Assembly: GCA_943788495.1 (NCBI GenBank)
Contig: CALSQO010000002.1
Coordinates: forward strand, 620,001 to 684,000
Direction: 5' to 3'
Origin: UA16 sp905478895
Lineage (GTDB): Bacteria > Bacteroidota > Bacteroidia > Flavobacteriales_D > Sanyastnellaceae
DNA: 64,000 nt
Positions within the stretch are counted from its first letter, which is position 1. Every line of letters begins with the position of its first letter. Below are positions 1 to 8,495 of the stretch, one piece after another. The notes beneath the pieces were generated by a model. That model ran no database searches. It had not been told where the DNA came from and was given only the letters and a program-made list of their open reading frames with translations. The translations under genes and the position numbers were made by a program.

Positions 1-473
1 GGGCAACGGCACAGTCGTTCGATGCAGGTGTGGCAGACCTGGAGGCGCAGTTCCCAGCATTGCATCGCGGCATTCGGAACACCGCCACCGCGCCTGGAAT
101 GCATGACATAACAGCCTCGGGTGAAGTATTCATTTCCATCTTCGGCCAACCCTTCAGCATCGGTGAGCAATCCTTCTCGGCGACGCTCGAGGTCATGGCC
201 AACCCCAATCCCATTCCGGGCTGCACCTACCCACTGGCCAGTAACTACCTGTCGTACGCAACCCTGGATGACGGAGGCTGTGAGTATTGGGGCTGCACCG
301 ATATTGATGCAGCGGATTTTAATCCATTTGCTAACATCGACGATGGCAGCTGCGGCGACGGTTGCGATCCGCTCACTGGATCCAATTGTGCTTCGGACAG
401 CAACGGCGATGGCCAGGTCAACGTGACCGACTTATTGATCTTGCTCGGAGAATTTGGAGGGATATGCGAATGA
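1..473 (+). CDS. Secreted DDGSC-repeat protein with dockerin-like tail (5' end outside window)
   Basis: The reading frame is open from the left edge (codons from base 3), so this is the C-terminal part of a longer gene; 156 residues are visible. The order is a domain resembling the end of the protein at 1252-4578, then two Cys/Asp modules (GCTYPLASNY...ATLDDGGC and GCTDIDAADFNP...IDDGSC), then a dockerin-like EF-hand (DSNGDGQVNVTDLL) ending about ten residues later in Cys-Glu. Such modules are common on exported proteins of marine Bacteroidota. The stop overlaps the start of the next gene (ATGA), so the two are probably co-transcribed. Exact function is unknown; a surface or secreted location is inferred. 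Confidence 0.8.
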   Translation, partial: ATAQSFDAGVADLEAQFPALHRGIRNTATAPGMHDITASGEVFISIFGQPFSIGEQSFSATLEVMANPNPIPGCTYPLASNYLSYATLDDGGCEYWGCTDIDAADFNPFANIDDGSCGDGCDPLTGSNCASDSNGDGQVNVTDLLILLGEFGGICE

Positions 474-1210
474 TGATGCCGAGATGTCTTTTGGTGGTAA
501 CTCTCTGCTGCCTGAGCTGCAGTTTGGCTTCCAGCCAAATAGTGCTGGTTGAGGTTTCTGCCGAGGCGTCCGCACATGCAGGAACGGCTGATGCCGAAGA
601 GATTTCAACCCAATGGGGAGTGACCAACACAGGAGGGCAGACTCAGTTCTTGATGGTTACGCGGTTTGTTGACTCATCGGTGCAGCCTTGGAATTGTCCG
701 TACAATGCAGGAGCTGATGGTGCCTATGACCGCTTCTGCTGGGGCCCCATCTGTTATCCGCACTGTTCAACCAGCTCGAGTGATTCACCGGCCAATCTTG
801 TGGCCATCGCTTCTGGTGACACGAATTGGACCTTTGTGGCGGATTACTACCCTGCTGAACTGATCGGTTCGACCTCAGTAACGTATTGCTTTCATCCGCT
901 CAGCGGCGTGGGAAATGGGGTTTGTCATACCATTGCGTTCGAGCTTGAACCCGCAGTGACGGGCTGCACGTATCCCACGGCGGCCAATTTCAATGCGATT
1001 GCGGGTGAAGACGACGGATCGTGTGTTTTTCCAGGTTGCTTGGATGCAGCGGCGGTGAATTTCAGTCCGCATTTCAATTCCGATAGTGGTGACTGTGACT
1101 ACGGGGATGGTAGTGCCCTTTGCAGCGAAGACATTACGGGAGATGGTGCCGTGAATGTCACGGATTTACTGGCGCTACTCGCGAGCTTTGGTCTCATTTG
1201 CGTGCCATGA
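470..1210 (+). CDS. Secreted DDGSC-repeat protein with dockerin-like tail
   Basis: 246 residues. It starts MMMPRCLLVVTLCCLSC, a signal peptide ending near ASSQ. ATG 470 overlaps the previous stop and has GGAGGG at 456-461, a good Shine-Dalgarno at 8 bases; ATG 464 is the alternative. The middle is a Cys-rich domain without a family I recognise. Two Cys/Asp modules follow (GCTYPTAANFNA...EDDGSC and GCLDAAAVNFSP...), then the dockerin-like tail (DITGDGAVNVTDLLALL, ending CVP). The tail matches those of its neighbours at 1-473 and 1252-4578. Function is unknown; export is well supported. Confidence 0.8.
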   Translation: MMMPRCLLVVTLCCLSCSLASSQIVLVEVSAEASAHAGTADAEEISTQWGVTNTGGQTQFLMVTRFVDSSVQPWNCPYNAGADGAYDRFCWGPICYPHCSTSSSDSPANLVAIASGDTNWTFVADYYPAELIGSTSVTYCFHPLSGVGNGVCHTIAFELEPAVTGCTYPTAANFNAIAGEDDGSCVFPGCLDAAAVNFSPHFNSDSGDCDYGDGSALCSEDITGDGAVNVTDLLALLASFGLICVP

Positions 1211-1240
1211 TTCAGCGGCCTTCGATTGTTGTTTAATTTG

Positions 1241-1248
1241 TACATTGC
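1241..1248 (+). promoter_or_regulatory. Candidate -7 element for the gene at 1252
   Basis: TACATTGC resembles the Bacteroidota -7 box (TAnnTTTG) and ends three bases before ATG 1252. If used, the transcript would start at or next to the start codon. No clear -33 TTTG at the ideal distance was found (a TTCG lies 16 bases upstream). Confidence 0.4.
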
Positions 1249-1251
1249 TCG

Positions 1252-4200
1252 ATGAAACAATGTAAAACAAAGGTGAAGGCATCAGGATTGGCGTTGTTAT
1301 TGTTTTTTTGCGCTGGGTCCATGGAGGCGCAGGTGACGGGCATATCCGTAGGAGAATACGTAAACCACACCACAACAGGTATTGTCGAATTGAATGGCAT
1401 GATTACCTACCGGGTTTATGTTGACTGTACCAATGCTCTTGATGAGGTCTCTGCTGTTTATGGCGATGCGACCTCGCCCTTGACCTTGATTTCAACGGCA
1501 GGGTTTTACCAGAATGGCTTCGGGGAGCCATACGGTTGGAGCATCAATCCTGCCTTCTTTGGTGCGTTCCCAGCGTTGGAATATGATTCTTGGATCACAA
1601 TAGGATCCGAAAACAACGTGGTCATAGGAACGCACAATACTGTTGGACTCGACATGGAGAACTTTGAGGCTGGGGGTGATTTGGTTGTTGACCAAGCAAA
1701 TGGAGGTTCTTGGTTCACGCTCTATGGAGATGCTGCTGCGCAGGCGGGGGATGATCTCAAAGTGTTGATTGCTCAATTGACCATCCCTGCTGGGAGTGCT
1801 TTCACGGGCAACTTCAATGTTCAACTTTTCGTTAATGGCGAGCAATCGAATTCAACGCAATACCCAGCAGTGCCATTCAGCTCTCAAGCGGATGCCATTT
1901 TCGGTTGCATGGATCCTGAAGCAACGAACTACAATGCGGACGCTACAGAACAGGGAGAAGTTTGCACTTATCCTTGCGCTCTGGACATTTCAATCACGGA
2001 AGTAACAGGCACAAGTTGCCCTGGGACGAGCGATGGAGAAGTAATGGTTACTGCCGCTGGCGGTCAGCTGGGGGTTGTGTTCCAAATCGAAGGCAACACG
2101 GCGGAGCTATCGGTCGGAAATTTCAGTGACTTGGCAGGTGGCACGTATACAGTTACCGCAACTGATGGCGCGGGTTGTGTAGACTCAACTGAGGTCGAGA
2201 TTGTTGAGCCAGCTCCAATTGAAATCTCTGCGTCCATGACAGAATCTGTGAGTTGCTCAGGTGATGAGGATGCGGTGATTTCAGGAACGTCACAGGGGGG
2301 CACGGGAGTTGTCAGTTACAGCTTGAATGCGAGCTTTACAAGCAGCACCAATGAACTGTATTTCGATGGTTTGGGGCCTGGACTTTATAATGTCTTGGCA
2401 ATGGATGAGAATGGCTGTTTGGCTACTGGTCCTGCAATTGTAATCCAATCCCCAGTGCCCCTCACGGTTGCTGTTGCGGGTGGTCAAGATGCGATTACGG
2501 GTTCTACATGCGCAGACAGCGAAGACGGCATTGTCACATTGATTTACTATGGTGGCTCGGGGGGGGCAAGTTCGACGTTATTCAGTTCCGATGGCGTTAA
2601 TTTTTCACCCGGAAATGTATTATTTCTCAATCCTGGAACATACACCTTCTATGCAATGGACGCGAATGGATGCATCGCTGAAACGGCAGACGAATACACG
2701 GTGGACGGACCGCCACCGGTCGATTGGGGAATTGACGTTTATTCCCCGGCATGCCACGGTGAAGATGGAGTGGTGTATGTTTCCGCGAGCGGAGGAAATG
2801 GAGGGTTTACTTACATGCTCGAAGGTCAAGCGTATACAGGGGCATTCGAGACTTTCCTTGGAGCGGGAATTTTCGAGGTTTCGGCGACTGATATCGACGG
2901 ATGCGTCGTCACCGAATCGTTTGAAATCACAGAACCGGATCCCATCGATTGGGAATTGCAGGTAATCGAAGAACCGACTTGTTCCAATGGGTTCATGGGT
3001 ACAATGGCAATGGAAGCAACGGGTGGAACGGAAGGCCAGTATGAACTGTTCGTGGCAGGTGTTGATTTTCCTTTAGCAAGTTCCTTTGAGTGGACGTCAC
3101 CTGCAGGGATGTTCACGTTTGAACTCATCGATGCCAATGGTTGCAATGCCAGCGGCCAATACACCTTGGATGGGCAGCCGTCGATGGAAGGTTTTCAGCC
3201 TGTGGTGTTGGAGCCAACATGCTTTGGCGATGCCGACGGAAGTTTGATGCCCGACCCCAACTTTGAGTATACAACGTGGTCGGTCGAATGGACAGGTCCG
3301 AGCAGCGGCACATCGGAGGTTTTTGAAATCATTGAAGGCTTGGCCGCCGGTTCTTACACACTCGATTTGGCCTCTAACGAATACCCCGATTGCGCGTCAA
3401 CAATTTCCGTGGTGGTGGGCCAGCCTGAAGCGCTCCTCATTGAAGTCGAAGGGGCAGGACCAAATTGCCCGGGAGAATTGTCCGGTTTGTTAATGGCAGA
3501 AGTGTCCGAGGCTCAAGGAAGCATTTCATGGAATTTGAACGGTGTATTCATAAGTGATGACCCCGTATTGTCCCTCTTTGGACTTTCGGCTGGAACATTC
3601 GCTCTTGGAGTTGCCGATGAGGTCGGATGTGCTTCGATGGCAACGGTCGTATTGGATGCGCCAACGGATCTTGGATCGTTCGAAGTTGTGATCGCTCAAC
3701 CCACCTCATTCTCCAATGGATCGATCACTTTGGAGGTGCCTTCAGGGACGAATGTTGAATGGTATGATGAAAGCGATGTGCAAATTGCAGAAGGCAATGC
3801 GATTGAAGCACTCAGTTCAGGCACGTATACGGCCACGATCACAAGTGCCCAAGGTTGTGCGGAATTCATCTCTTATGACCTGGACTTTGCCGGGTGCATG
3901 CTCACGGATGCCTCGGACTGGCCTGCCGGGGCCGACGGAATTTTTCCAACCGACGATGCGGTTTGGTACCTGGGTCAGGAGTTGGTGCCTGGCCCGAACG
4001 CGTCAACTTCGGAATGGGTTCTTCGCATTCCTGAACTGATCACAGATGGTGGGGTCAATTATCCGGTGGTTTCGTTTTCGTTGGATTCAATATCAAACCT
4101 GCCTCCGGGTACGGCAAGTGCTGATGCCAATTGGGTTGATCCAGTGATGGCTCATGAAGCACGGTGCATTCCGATTGAGGGCATCCCGACGGTGGCTGGC

Positions 4201-4578
4201 GATTATCAAGTTACATTCACAGGAACCATGGCCATCGCGTTGTTCGGAAGCTCCTTCCATGTCGATGGGTTTTCCTTTTCGAAAACAGTAAGTGTAGAGG
4301 CAAGTCCAAATCCTGTTTTGGGATGCACGTATTCATGGGCGACCAATTTCAATCCATTCGCTACCGAGGACGATGGCTCGTGTGATTCAGCGTGGGGATG
4401 CACATATGTGGATGCAGAAAATTACGACAACACGGCCACCTCAGATGATGGTACTTGCATTTTTGATTGCTCGACCGGGACCGAAGGACCCTGTTTTTAT
4501 GACTTCGACGAGAGCGGCAACGTTGGTGCCACCGATTTGTTGCTGTTCTTGGAAGCTTACGGCATCAGTTGTCCGTAA
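1252..4578 (+). CDS. Large secreted protein with SprB-like repeats, DDGSC modules and dockerin-like tail
   Basis: 1108 residues. Signal peptide to about residue 26 (ends MEAQ). An N-terminal beta-rich domain (about 27-215) is followed by one Cys/Asp module (GCMDPEATNYNADAT). About residues 240-880 hold seven or so repeats of 75-90 residues with the pattern Cys-x-Gly-x-x-Asp-Gly, GG, YxV/Y-D-x-x-GC, typical of SprB repeats of Flavobacteria. The C-terminal third (about 905-1040) is homologous to the partial protein at 1-473. Two DDGSC modules and a dockerin-like tail (FDESGNVGATDLLLFL, ending SCP) close it. A surface adhesin or matrix protein is inferred from the repeats; no enzyme motif is seen. 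Confidence 0.85.
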   Translation: MKQCKTKVKASGLALLLFFCAGSMEAQVTGISVGEYVNHTTTGIVELNGMITYRVYVDCTNALDEVSAVYGDATSPLTLISTAGFYQNGFGEPYGWSINPAFFGAFPALEYDSWITIGSENNVVIGTHNTVGLDMENFEAGGDLVVDQANGGSWFTLYGDAAAQAGDDLKVLIAQLTIPAGSAFTGNFNVQLFVNGEQSNSTQYPAVPFSSQADAIFGCMDPEATNYNADATEQGEVCTYPCALDISITEVTGTSCPGTSDGEVMVTAAGGQLGVVFQIEGNTAELSVGNFSDLAGGTYTVTATDGAGCVDSTEVEIVEPAPIEISASMTESVSCSGDEDAVISGTSQGGTGVVSYSLNASFTSSTNELYFDGLGPGLYNVLAMDENGCLATGPAIVIQSPVPLTVAVAGGQDAITGSTCADSEDGIVTLIYYGGSGGASSTLFSSDGVNFSPGNVLFLNPGTYTFYAMDANGCIAETADEYTVDGPPPVDWGIDVYSPACHGEDGVVYVSASGGNGGFTYMLEGQAYTGAFETFLGAGIFEVSATDIDGCVVTESFEITEPDPIDWELQVIEEPTCSNGFMGTMAMEATGGTEGQYELFVAGVDFPLASSFEWTSPAGMFTFELIDANGCNASGQYTLDGQPSMEGFQPVVLEPTCFGDADGSLMPDPNFEYTTWSVEWTGPSSGTSEVFEIIEGLAAGSYTLDLASNEYPDCASTISVVVGQPEALLIEVEGAGPNCPGELSGLLMAEVSEAQGSISWNLNGVFISDDPVLSLFGLSAGTFALGVADEVGCASMATVVLDAPTDLGSFEVVIAQPTSFSNGSITLEVPSGTNVEWYDESDVQIAEGNAIEALSSGTYTATITSAQGCAEFISYDLDFAGCMLTDASDWPAGADGIFPTDDAVWYLGQELVPGPNASTSEWVLRIPELITDGGVNYPVVSFSLDSISNLPPGTASADANWVDPVMAHEARCIPIEGIPTVAGDYQVTFTGTMAIALFGSSFHVDGFSFSKTVSVEASPNPVLGCTYSWATNFNPFATEDDGSCDSAWGCTYVDAENYDNTATSDDGTCIFDCSTGTEGPCFYDFDESGNVGATDLLLFLEAYGISCP

Positions 4579-4600
4579 TCTTCGAAGGGTAGGTTTGTTC

Positions 4601-5308
4601 TCAGAACAAAAAGTCGTACCCCTGAATTTTCATCTTCTGGTATTTCTCCTTGTTAAAGGTGAAAAGCTGTGACCCTTTGTGTTGGCCTTCGGCCCTGCCA
4701 TCTGCTTTCTTATCCAGATCGATGAGCAGGGTCGTTTTGAAGAGTTTTTTGCGAAAATTTCGCTTGTCGAATTTCTTGCCCAGTGCAGTTTCGTAGAGGG
4801 TTTGCAGCTGGCCGAGCGTAAATTCATCTGGCAACAAACGGAACCCTACCGGTCGCCGCTTCACCCGGCGTTTCAAACGCTCCTTCGCGTATTGTACAAT
4901 TTCGTTGTGGTCGAATGCCAGGTCCGGAACCTCCGAAAAGGGGACCCACTGCATGTCGTTTTCATCCCAATCGGAAGCTTGAAAATCACTTTTTCGCACC
5001 AATGCGTAATGTGCAACATTGATGACCCGGCCTCCTGGATGACGAAAAACCTTTCCAAAGGCCTGCAATTGCTCGATCATGGTTGGATCTTCATATCCAA
5101 ACAGCTGCTTGAACATCTTGCGGGCTGAGAGCATCAGCTCATCGTTTTCATTTAGGTAACGGCTCGGTAAGAACAGTGCTCCGGCATAGGGCGCACGTTT
5201 GCTTTTTGCCAAAAGTACCTGCAAATCATTACCGTCGAAGCCAAAGAGTACGAGGCTCGTAGAGAGTGCAACAGCAAAATCCGGCTCTTCTTGGGGATAT
5301 TGTAACAT
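4601..5308 (-). CDS. NrtR-like NUDIX-domain transcriptional regulator
   Basis: 235 residues. ATG at 5308 is preferred over TTG 5314. The N-terminal half has a NUDIX fold (VALSTSLVLFGFDG..., GALFLPSRYLNENDE), but the catalytic NUDIX box is degenerate: the segment PSRYLNENDELMLSARKMF lacks the paired Glu of the REUxEE core. The C-terminal half (PVGFRLLPDEFTLGQLQTLYE...) matches the winged helix of NrtR/AraR-type regulators, which sense NAD-related or sugar ligands. A DNA-binding, non-hydrolytic sensor is therefore inferred; the ligand cannot be told from sequence. It is convergent with the gene at 1252-4578, 22 bases away. Confidence 0.8.
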   Translation of the reverse strand: MLQYPQEEPDFAVALSTSLVLFGFDGNDLQVLLAKSKRAPYAGALFLPSRYLNENDELMLSARKMFKQLFGYEDPTMIEQLQAFGKVFRHPGGRVINVAHYALVRKSDFQASDWDENDMQWVPFSEVPDLAFDHNEIVQYAKERLKRRVKRRPVGFRLLPDEFTLGQLQTLYETALGKKFDKRNFRKKLFKTTLLIDLDKKADGRAEGQHKGSQLFTFNKEKYQKMKIQGYDFLF

Positions 5309-5352
5309 GGTCAAAAACTCGGGAGGGCGAAAACCGAATCATTCTCGGAGCC

Positions 5353-5385
5353 AAAAATCAAAAGTACTTTCCCGTGCGAGTACTT
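5353..5385 (-). terminator. Hairpin after the lipoprotein gene, possible operator
   Basis: On the minus strand, six bases after the stop of 5392-6762, AAGTACT and AGTACTT form a 7-bp stem around a 10-base loop, followed by TTGATTTTT. This fits a modest intrinsic terminator. Because it lies 45-77 bases upstream of the NUDIX regulator, the same palindrome could instead be its operator. Confidence 0.5.
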
Positions 5386-5391
5386 CCTAGT

Positions 5392-6762
5392 TCAATCATT
5401 AACAAGCCAAACCGCTTTTGTGTTTATTGGCAAGGTGATTTCATTTTCGGAGGGCGCTGCATCAGAAGGATTCCAGATCGCGAATTGCTTCGCCGCTCCT
5501 TGGTCGAAAAGCAGATGCGCCGAGCCGTCCACTTGTGGTTGTACATCCATGATTTCTCCTGCATACGGCAAATTGCTTCCACTGCTCACCGGTCCGATGT
5601 CTTGACGACAGAGTTGTGATCCGCGGATGAACACAGCCTCATTGCCACCAAAACCAGCGATTGCATAGGCATTGGAGGTGAGCGTGCCGCTGCCAATGAG
5701 CCCGCATAAATCTACCATCGAGCCTGTTGCAACATCTACAAGGGTGAGCCCCGTGGTTTCACTGACGAGGACAACGGTCCCGCTACTTCCAGAGCTTTGT
5801 GCTGGAACGCTCGCTATTCCCGCGGGCTCCACGGCCAAATTGATCAGCGGCCCCGTTGCGCCAGTAACAAAATCCCACGAGCGCAGTCGGTGGGCTGAGG
5901 TGGCTTCATTTTTCTCCCAAAGCACACAGGTGTTTCCAGTGAATCGCACGTCCACGGGACTCCAAGGCGCTTCAGAAAATCGCTCAAAAAGCAATGCGCC
6001 TGAAGGATTGATTGCGGCGATGCCACTGGCGTGTACAATGGTGAATCCGGCTTGCAGTCCCAGGGCGTGCACACGCTTGATCAGCGGCAAAGACCCGGTG
6101 CTTTGCGCAGAATTCCAGGCGTTTTCGACCGCCATGGTTTCCCGATTGACGAGGTGCACGGTTGCTGCTTCGGCATCGGCAAGGGCAAACGTTCCGTCGG
6201 CGTAGGCGAGGTCGTGACTGAGTGGAAAACCGCTTGCCGTTGTGACTTCGCCCGATTCATTCTCGAAAGCGAGCAAGGAAGAAGTACCGTCGGTTTCTTC
6301 GGTTAAGGCCACGAGAAGATTGGGCAAATCGGCTGCAGCGGTGTAGTCAAAATCTCGGAATGCCGCTCCTCGATTTCCAGCAGCATCATCTACGATCACG
6401 GCGAGGGTCATGGTTTCCGTGGGCCAGGAACTCGCATTCAACGCAAATGGAACAATGAGGGTGTCAATCTCCGAACCTTGCCATAGTCCAATTTGCGAAG
6501 TTCGCACCGAGACTCCGTCCCCTTTGCGCAGCTCCACGGTCCAAATGCCACCATCTGCTTGGTTATCTGTCGCCGTGAATTGGACGAACAGGAATTCGCC
6601 ATATTGCGCATCGAGTCCATCAAAGGCGGGCGTGATCAATTGCACGCTGGGAGCTTCTTTGTCCCTTCCGCCGCACCCGGCCAAAAAGAAGGCAATGCAC
6701 ACTGCGCTTAGTGCTTTGAAAGTGAATCGGTTCCACACAACGGAGAAAATGGGGCTCATCAT
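5392..6762 (-). CDS. Lipoprotein with propeller-like C-terminal region
   Basis: 456 residues. A signal sequence with lipobox LAGC at about residues 27-30 predicts lipidation and an outer-membrane or periplasmic location. Residues 35-130 look like an immunoglobulin-like domain (PSVQLITPAF...FTATDNQADGGIWTVELRKG) of the kind found in Bacteroidota lipoproteins. The rest has spaced blades (LVALTEETDGTSSLLAFENE..., LVNRETMAVENAW, VLVSETTGLTLVDVATG) suggesting a beta-propeller. No catalytic motif is seen and function is unknown. It stands alone, divergent from dnaB. Confidence 0.75.
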   Translation of the reverse strand: MMSPIFSVVWNRFTFKALSAVCIAFFLAGCGGRDKEAPSVQLITPAFDGLDAQYGEFLFVQFTATDNQADGGIWTVELRKGDGVSVRTSQIGLWQGSEIDTLIVPFALNASSWPTETMTLAVIVDDAAGNRGAAFRDFDYTAAADLPNLLVALTEETDGTSSLLAFENESGEVTTASGFPLSHDLAYADGTFALADAEAATVHLVNRETMAVENAWNSAQSTGSLPLIKRVHALGLQAGFTIVHASGIAAINPSGALLFERFSEAPWSPVDVRFTGNTCVLWEKNEATSAHRLRSWDFVTGATGPLINLAVEPAGIASVPAQSSGSSGTVVLVSETTGLTLVDVATGSMVDLCGLIGSGTLTSNAYAIAGFGGNEAVFIRGSQLCRQDIGPVSSGSNLPYAGEIMDVQPQVDGSAHLLFDQGAAKQFAIWNPSDAAPSENEITLPINTKAVWLVND

Positions 6763-6872
6763 AGCAGTAAAATTAGGGGATAGCGACCGATGTTAAGAAC
6801 CTTGTCAATGCGTTGTGAATTAACGATGATGCTCAGCTGAATTCCCTGTGCTACCTTCACCCTCCCATTATC

Positions 6873-8426
6873 ATGCAAGATCAATTCCCGTCCGATTCTT
6901 CTGTAACACGCGTTCGACCGCGTGGCACGCAATCTCCCTCGCAGGCCCCGGAAATGTTGGGCAAAGTACAGCCCCAGTCGTTGGACCTGGAGGAAGCAGT
7001 GCTCGGTGCCATGATGATGGAACAGACGGCCGTGAATTCGATCATCGATGTTCTCAAGCCGGAGAGTTTTTATCGGGACGCCCACCGCCGGATTTACGCG
7101 GCGATTGTGGATTTGTTCCACGCCTCGGAGCCGGTGGACATTTTGACCGTCACCGAAACCCTCCGAAAGGCGGGAGATTTGCAGCAGGTGGGAGGGGCCC
7201 AAGCAGTGGCTCAATTGACGCTGCGGGTGGCAAGTACTGCGAATATTGAAGCGCATGCGCGGATCATTGCCCAGAAATACATTCAGCGCGAATTGATTCG
7301 GGTTTCCAATTTGATCACCCAAAAGGCCTTCGAAGAGACCACCGATGTCTTGGATTTGCTGGATGAAGCCGAATCCCAATTGTTCGAAGTTGCGCAAGGC
7401 AACATCCGCAGGAGTTATGAGTCCATGAGCAGCATCATGCGGCAAGCTTTGGAGGACATCGACAATGCACGCAATCAAGAAGGAGGTGTCAGCGGTGTGG
7501 CCACAGGTTTTGTCGAGTTGGACAACATCACAGGGGGATTTCAGAAATCAGATATGATTGTACTAGCGGCGCGTCCCGGAATGGGGAAGACCGCTTTTGT
7601 ATTGACCATGGCGCGCAACATTACCGTGGAATACAATGTTCCGGTAGCCGTGTTCTCCCTCGAGATGTCGGCGGTGCAATTGGTGCAGCGATTGATTTCG
7701 GCCGAAACGGAGATCAGCTCCGACAAATTCAGAAAAGGGAGCCTGGCGCCGCACGAATACACACAGTTGCACGAGCGGATCGGAAAATTGTCGGAAGCAC
7801 CCCTGTACATCGACGATACACCGGCCTTGAGCATTTTTGAATTGCGGGCCAAGTGCCGTCGTTTGAAATCCACAGCAGGCATTGAAATGGTCGTAATCGA
7901 TTACTTGCAGCTGATGACTGCCGGTTCGACTTCAGGCAATCGCGAGCAAGAGATCTCGAGCATCAGTCGATCCATCAAAAGCATCGCAAAGGAATTGGAT
8001 ATTCCCATCATTGCGTTATCCCAGTTGTCACGGATGGTGGAGACAAGGGGTGGAGACAAACGCCCAATCTTGTCCGACCTGCGAGAGTCGGGGGCCATTG
8101 AGCAAGACGCAGATATGGTTGCATTCATCTACCGTGCCGAATATTACGGTTTGACCGAACACCCGGACGGGATTGATACGGCAGGCTTGGGTGAATTGAT
8201 CCTTGCGAAGCACCGTCATGGAGCACTCGGAACGGTGAAGATGCGGTTCATCCAACGATTGGCGAAGTTTGCCAATTACGACAGTTTTGCCAACCCGGTC
8301 TTCGATCGTGGTGAATTTCAAGATGGCCTCCGGCCGAATGAGGACTTCGCAAACCAGTCGACCGTGACGGTTCCCTCCAAGATGAATCAACCGGGAGAAG
8401 AGGGAGGTTCAGAATCGCCATTCTGA
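6873..8426 (+). CDS. dnaB: Replicative DNA helicase DnaB
   Basis: 517 residues, the usual length, with no intein. DnaB is the hexameric 5'-3' helicase at the replication fork. The N-terminal primase-interacting domain begins PQSLDLEEAVLGAMMME (about residue 32). The RecA-like ATPase has Walker A ARPGMGKT near residue 233, Walker B VVIDYLQLM, and the motif ALSQLSRMVETRGGDKRP. A possible -7 variant TACCTTCA lies upstream. It is divergent from the lipoprotein gene. Two short stem-loops, CAGAAT/ATTCTG and GCGCCA/TGGCGC, lie at the stop codon, without a T-run. Confidence 0.97.
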   Translation: MQDQFPSDSSVTRVRPRGTQSPSQAPEMLGKVQPQSLDLEEAVLGAMMMEQTAVNSIIDVLKPESFYRDAHRRIYAAIVDLFHASEPVDILTVTETLRKAGDLQQVGGAQAVAQLTLRVASTANIEAHARIIAQKYIQRELIRVSNLITQKAFEETTDVLDLLDEAESQLFEVAQGNIRRSYESMSSIMRQALEDIDNARNQEGGVSGVATGFVELDNITGGFQKSDMIVLAARPGMGKTAFVLTMARNITVEYNVPVAVFSLEMSAVQLVQRLISAETEISSDKFRKGSLAPHEYTQLHERIGKLSEAPLYIDDTPALSIFELRAKCRRLKSTAGIEMVVIDYLQLMTAGSTSGNREQEISSISRSIKSIAKELDIPIIALSQLSRMVETRGGDKRPILSDLRESGAIEQDADMVAFIYRAEYYGLTEHPDGIDTAGLGELILAKHRHGALGTVKMRFIQRLAKFANYDSFANPVFDRGEFQDGLRPNEDFANQSTVTVPSKMNQPGEEGGSESPF

Positions 8427-8483
8427 ATGGCGCCAATCGCTGGCGCTAGTCCAGGGAACGGATTAAGCTGCTCAGAATCGTCG

Positions 8484-8491
8484 TAAATTGC
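8484..8491 (+). promoter_or_regulatory. Candidate -7 element for the gene at 8496
   Basis: TAAATTGC, a variant of TAnnTTTG, ends four bases before ATG 8496, the same geometry as at 25340 and 36202. A leaderless transcript is implied if it is used. Confidence 0.4.
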
Positions 8492-8495
8492 CCGC

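Noticed and set aside
4594..4610. Perfect palindrome TTTGTTCT-C-AGAACAAA at the convergent end of two genes
   Set aside because: A one-base loop cannot close as an RNA hairpin, the palindrome covers the NUDIX stop codon, and no T-run follows.
6759..7478. 239-codon minus-strand frame inside and before dnaB
   Set aside because: It is antisense to the conserved dnaB coding region and shows no family features.
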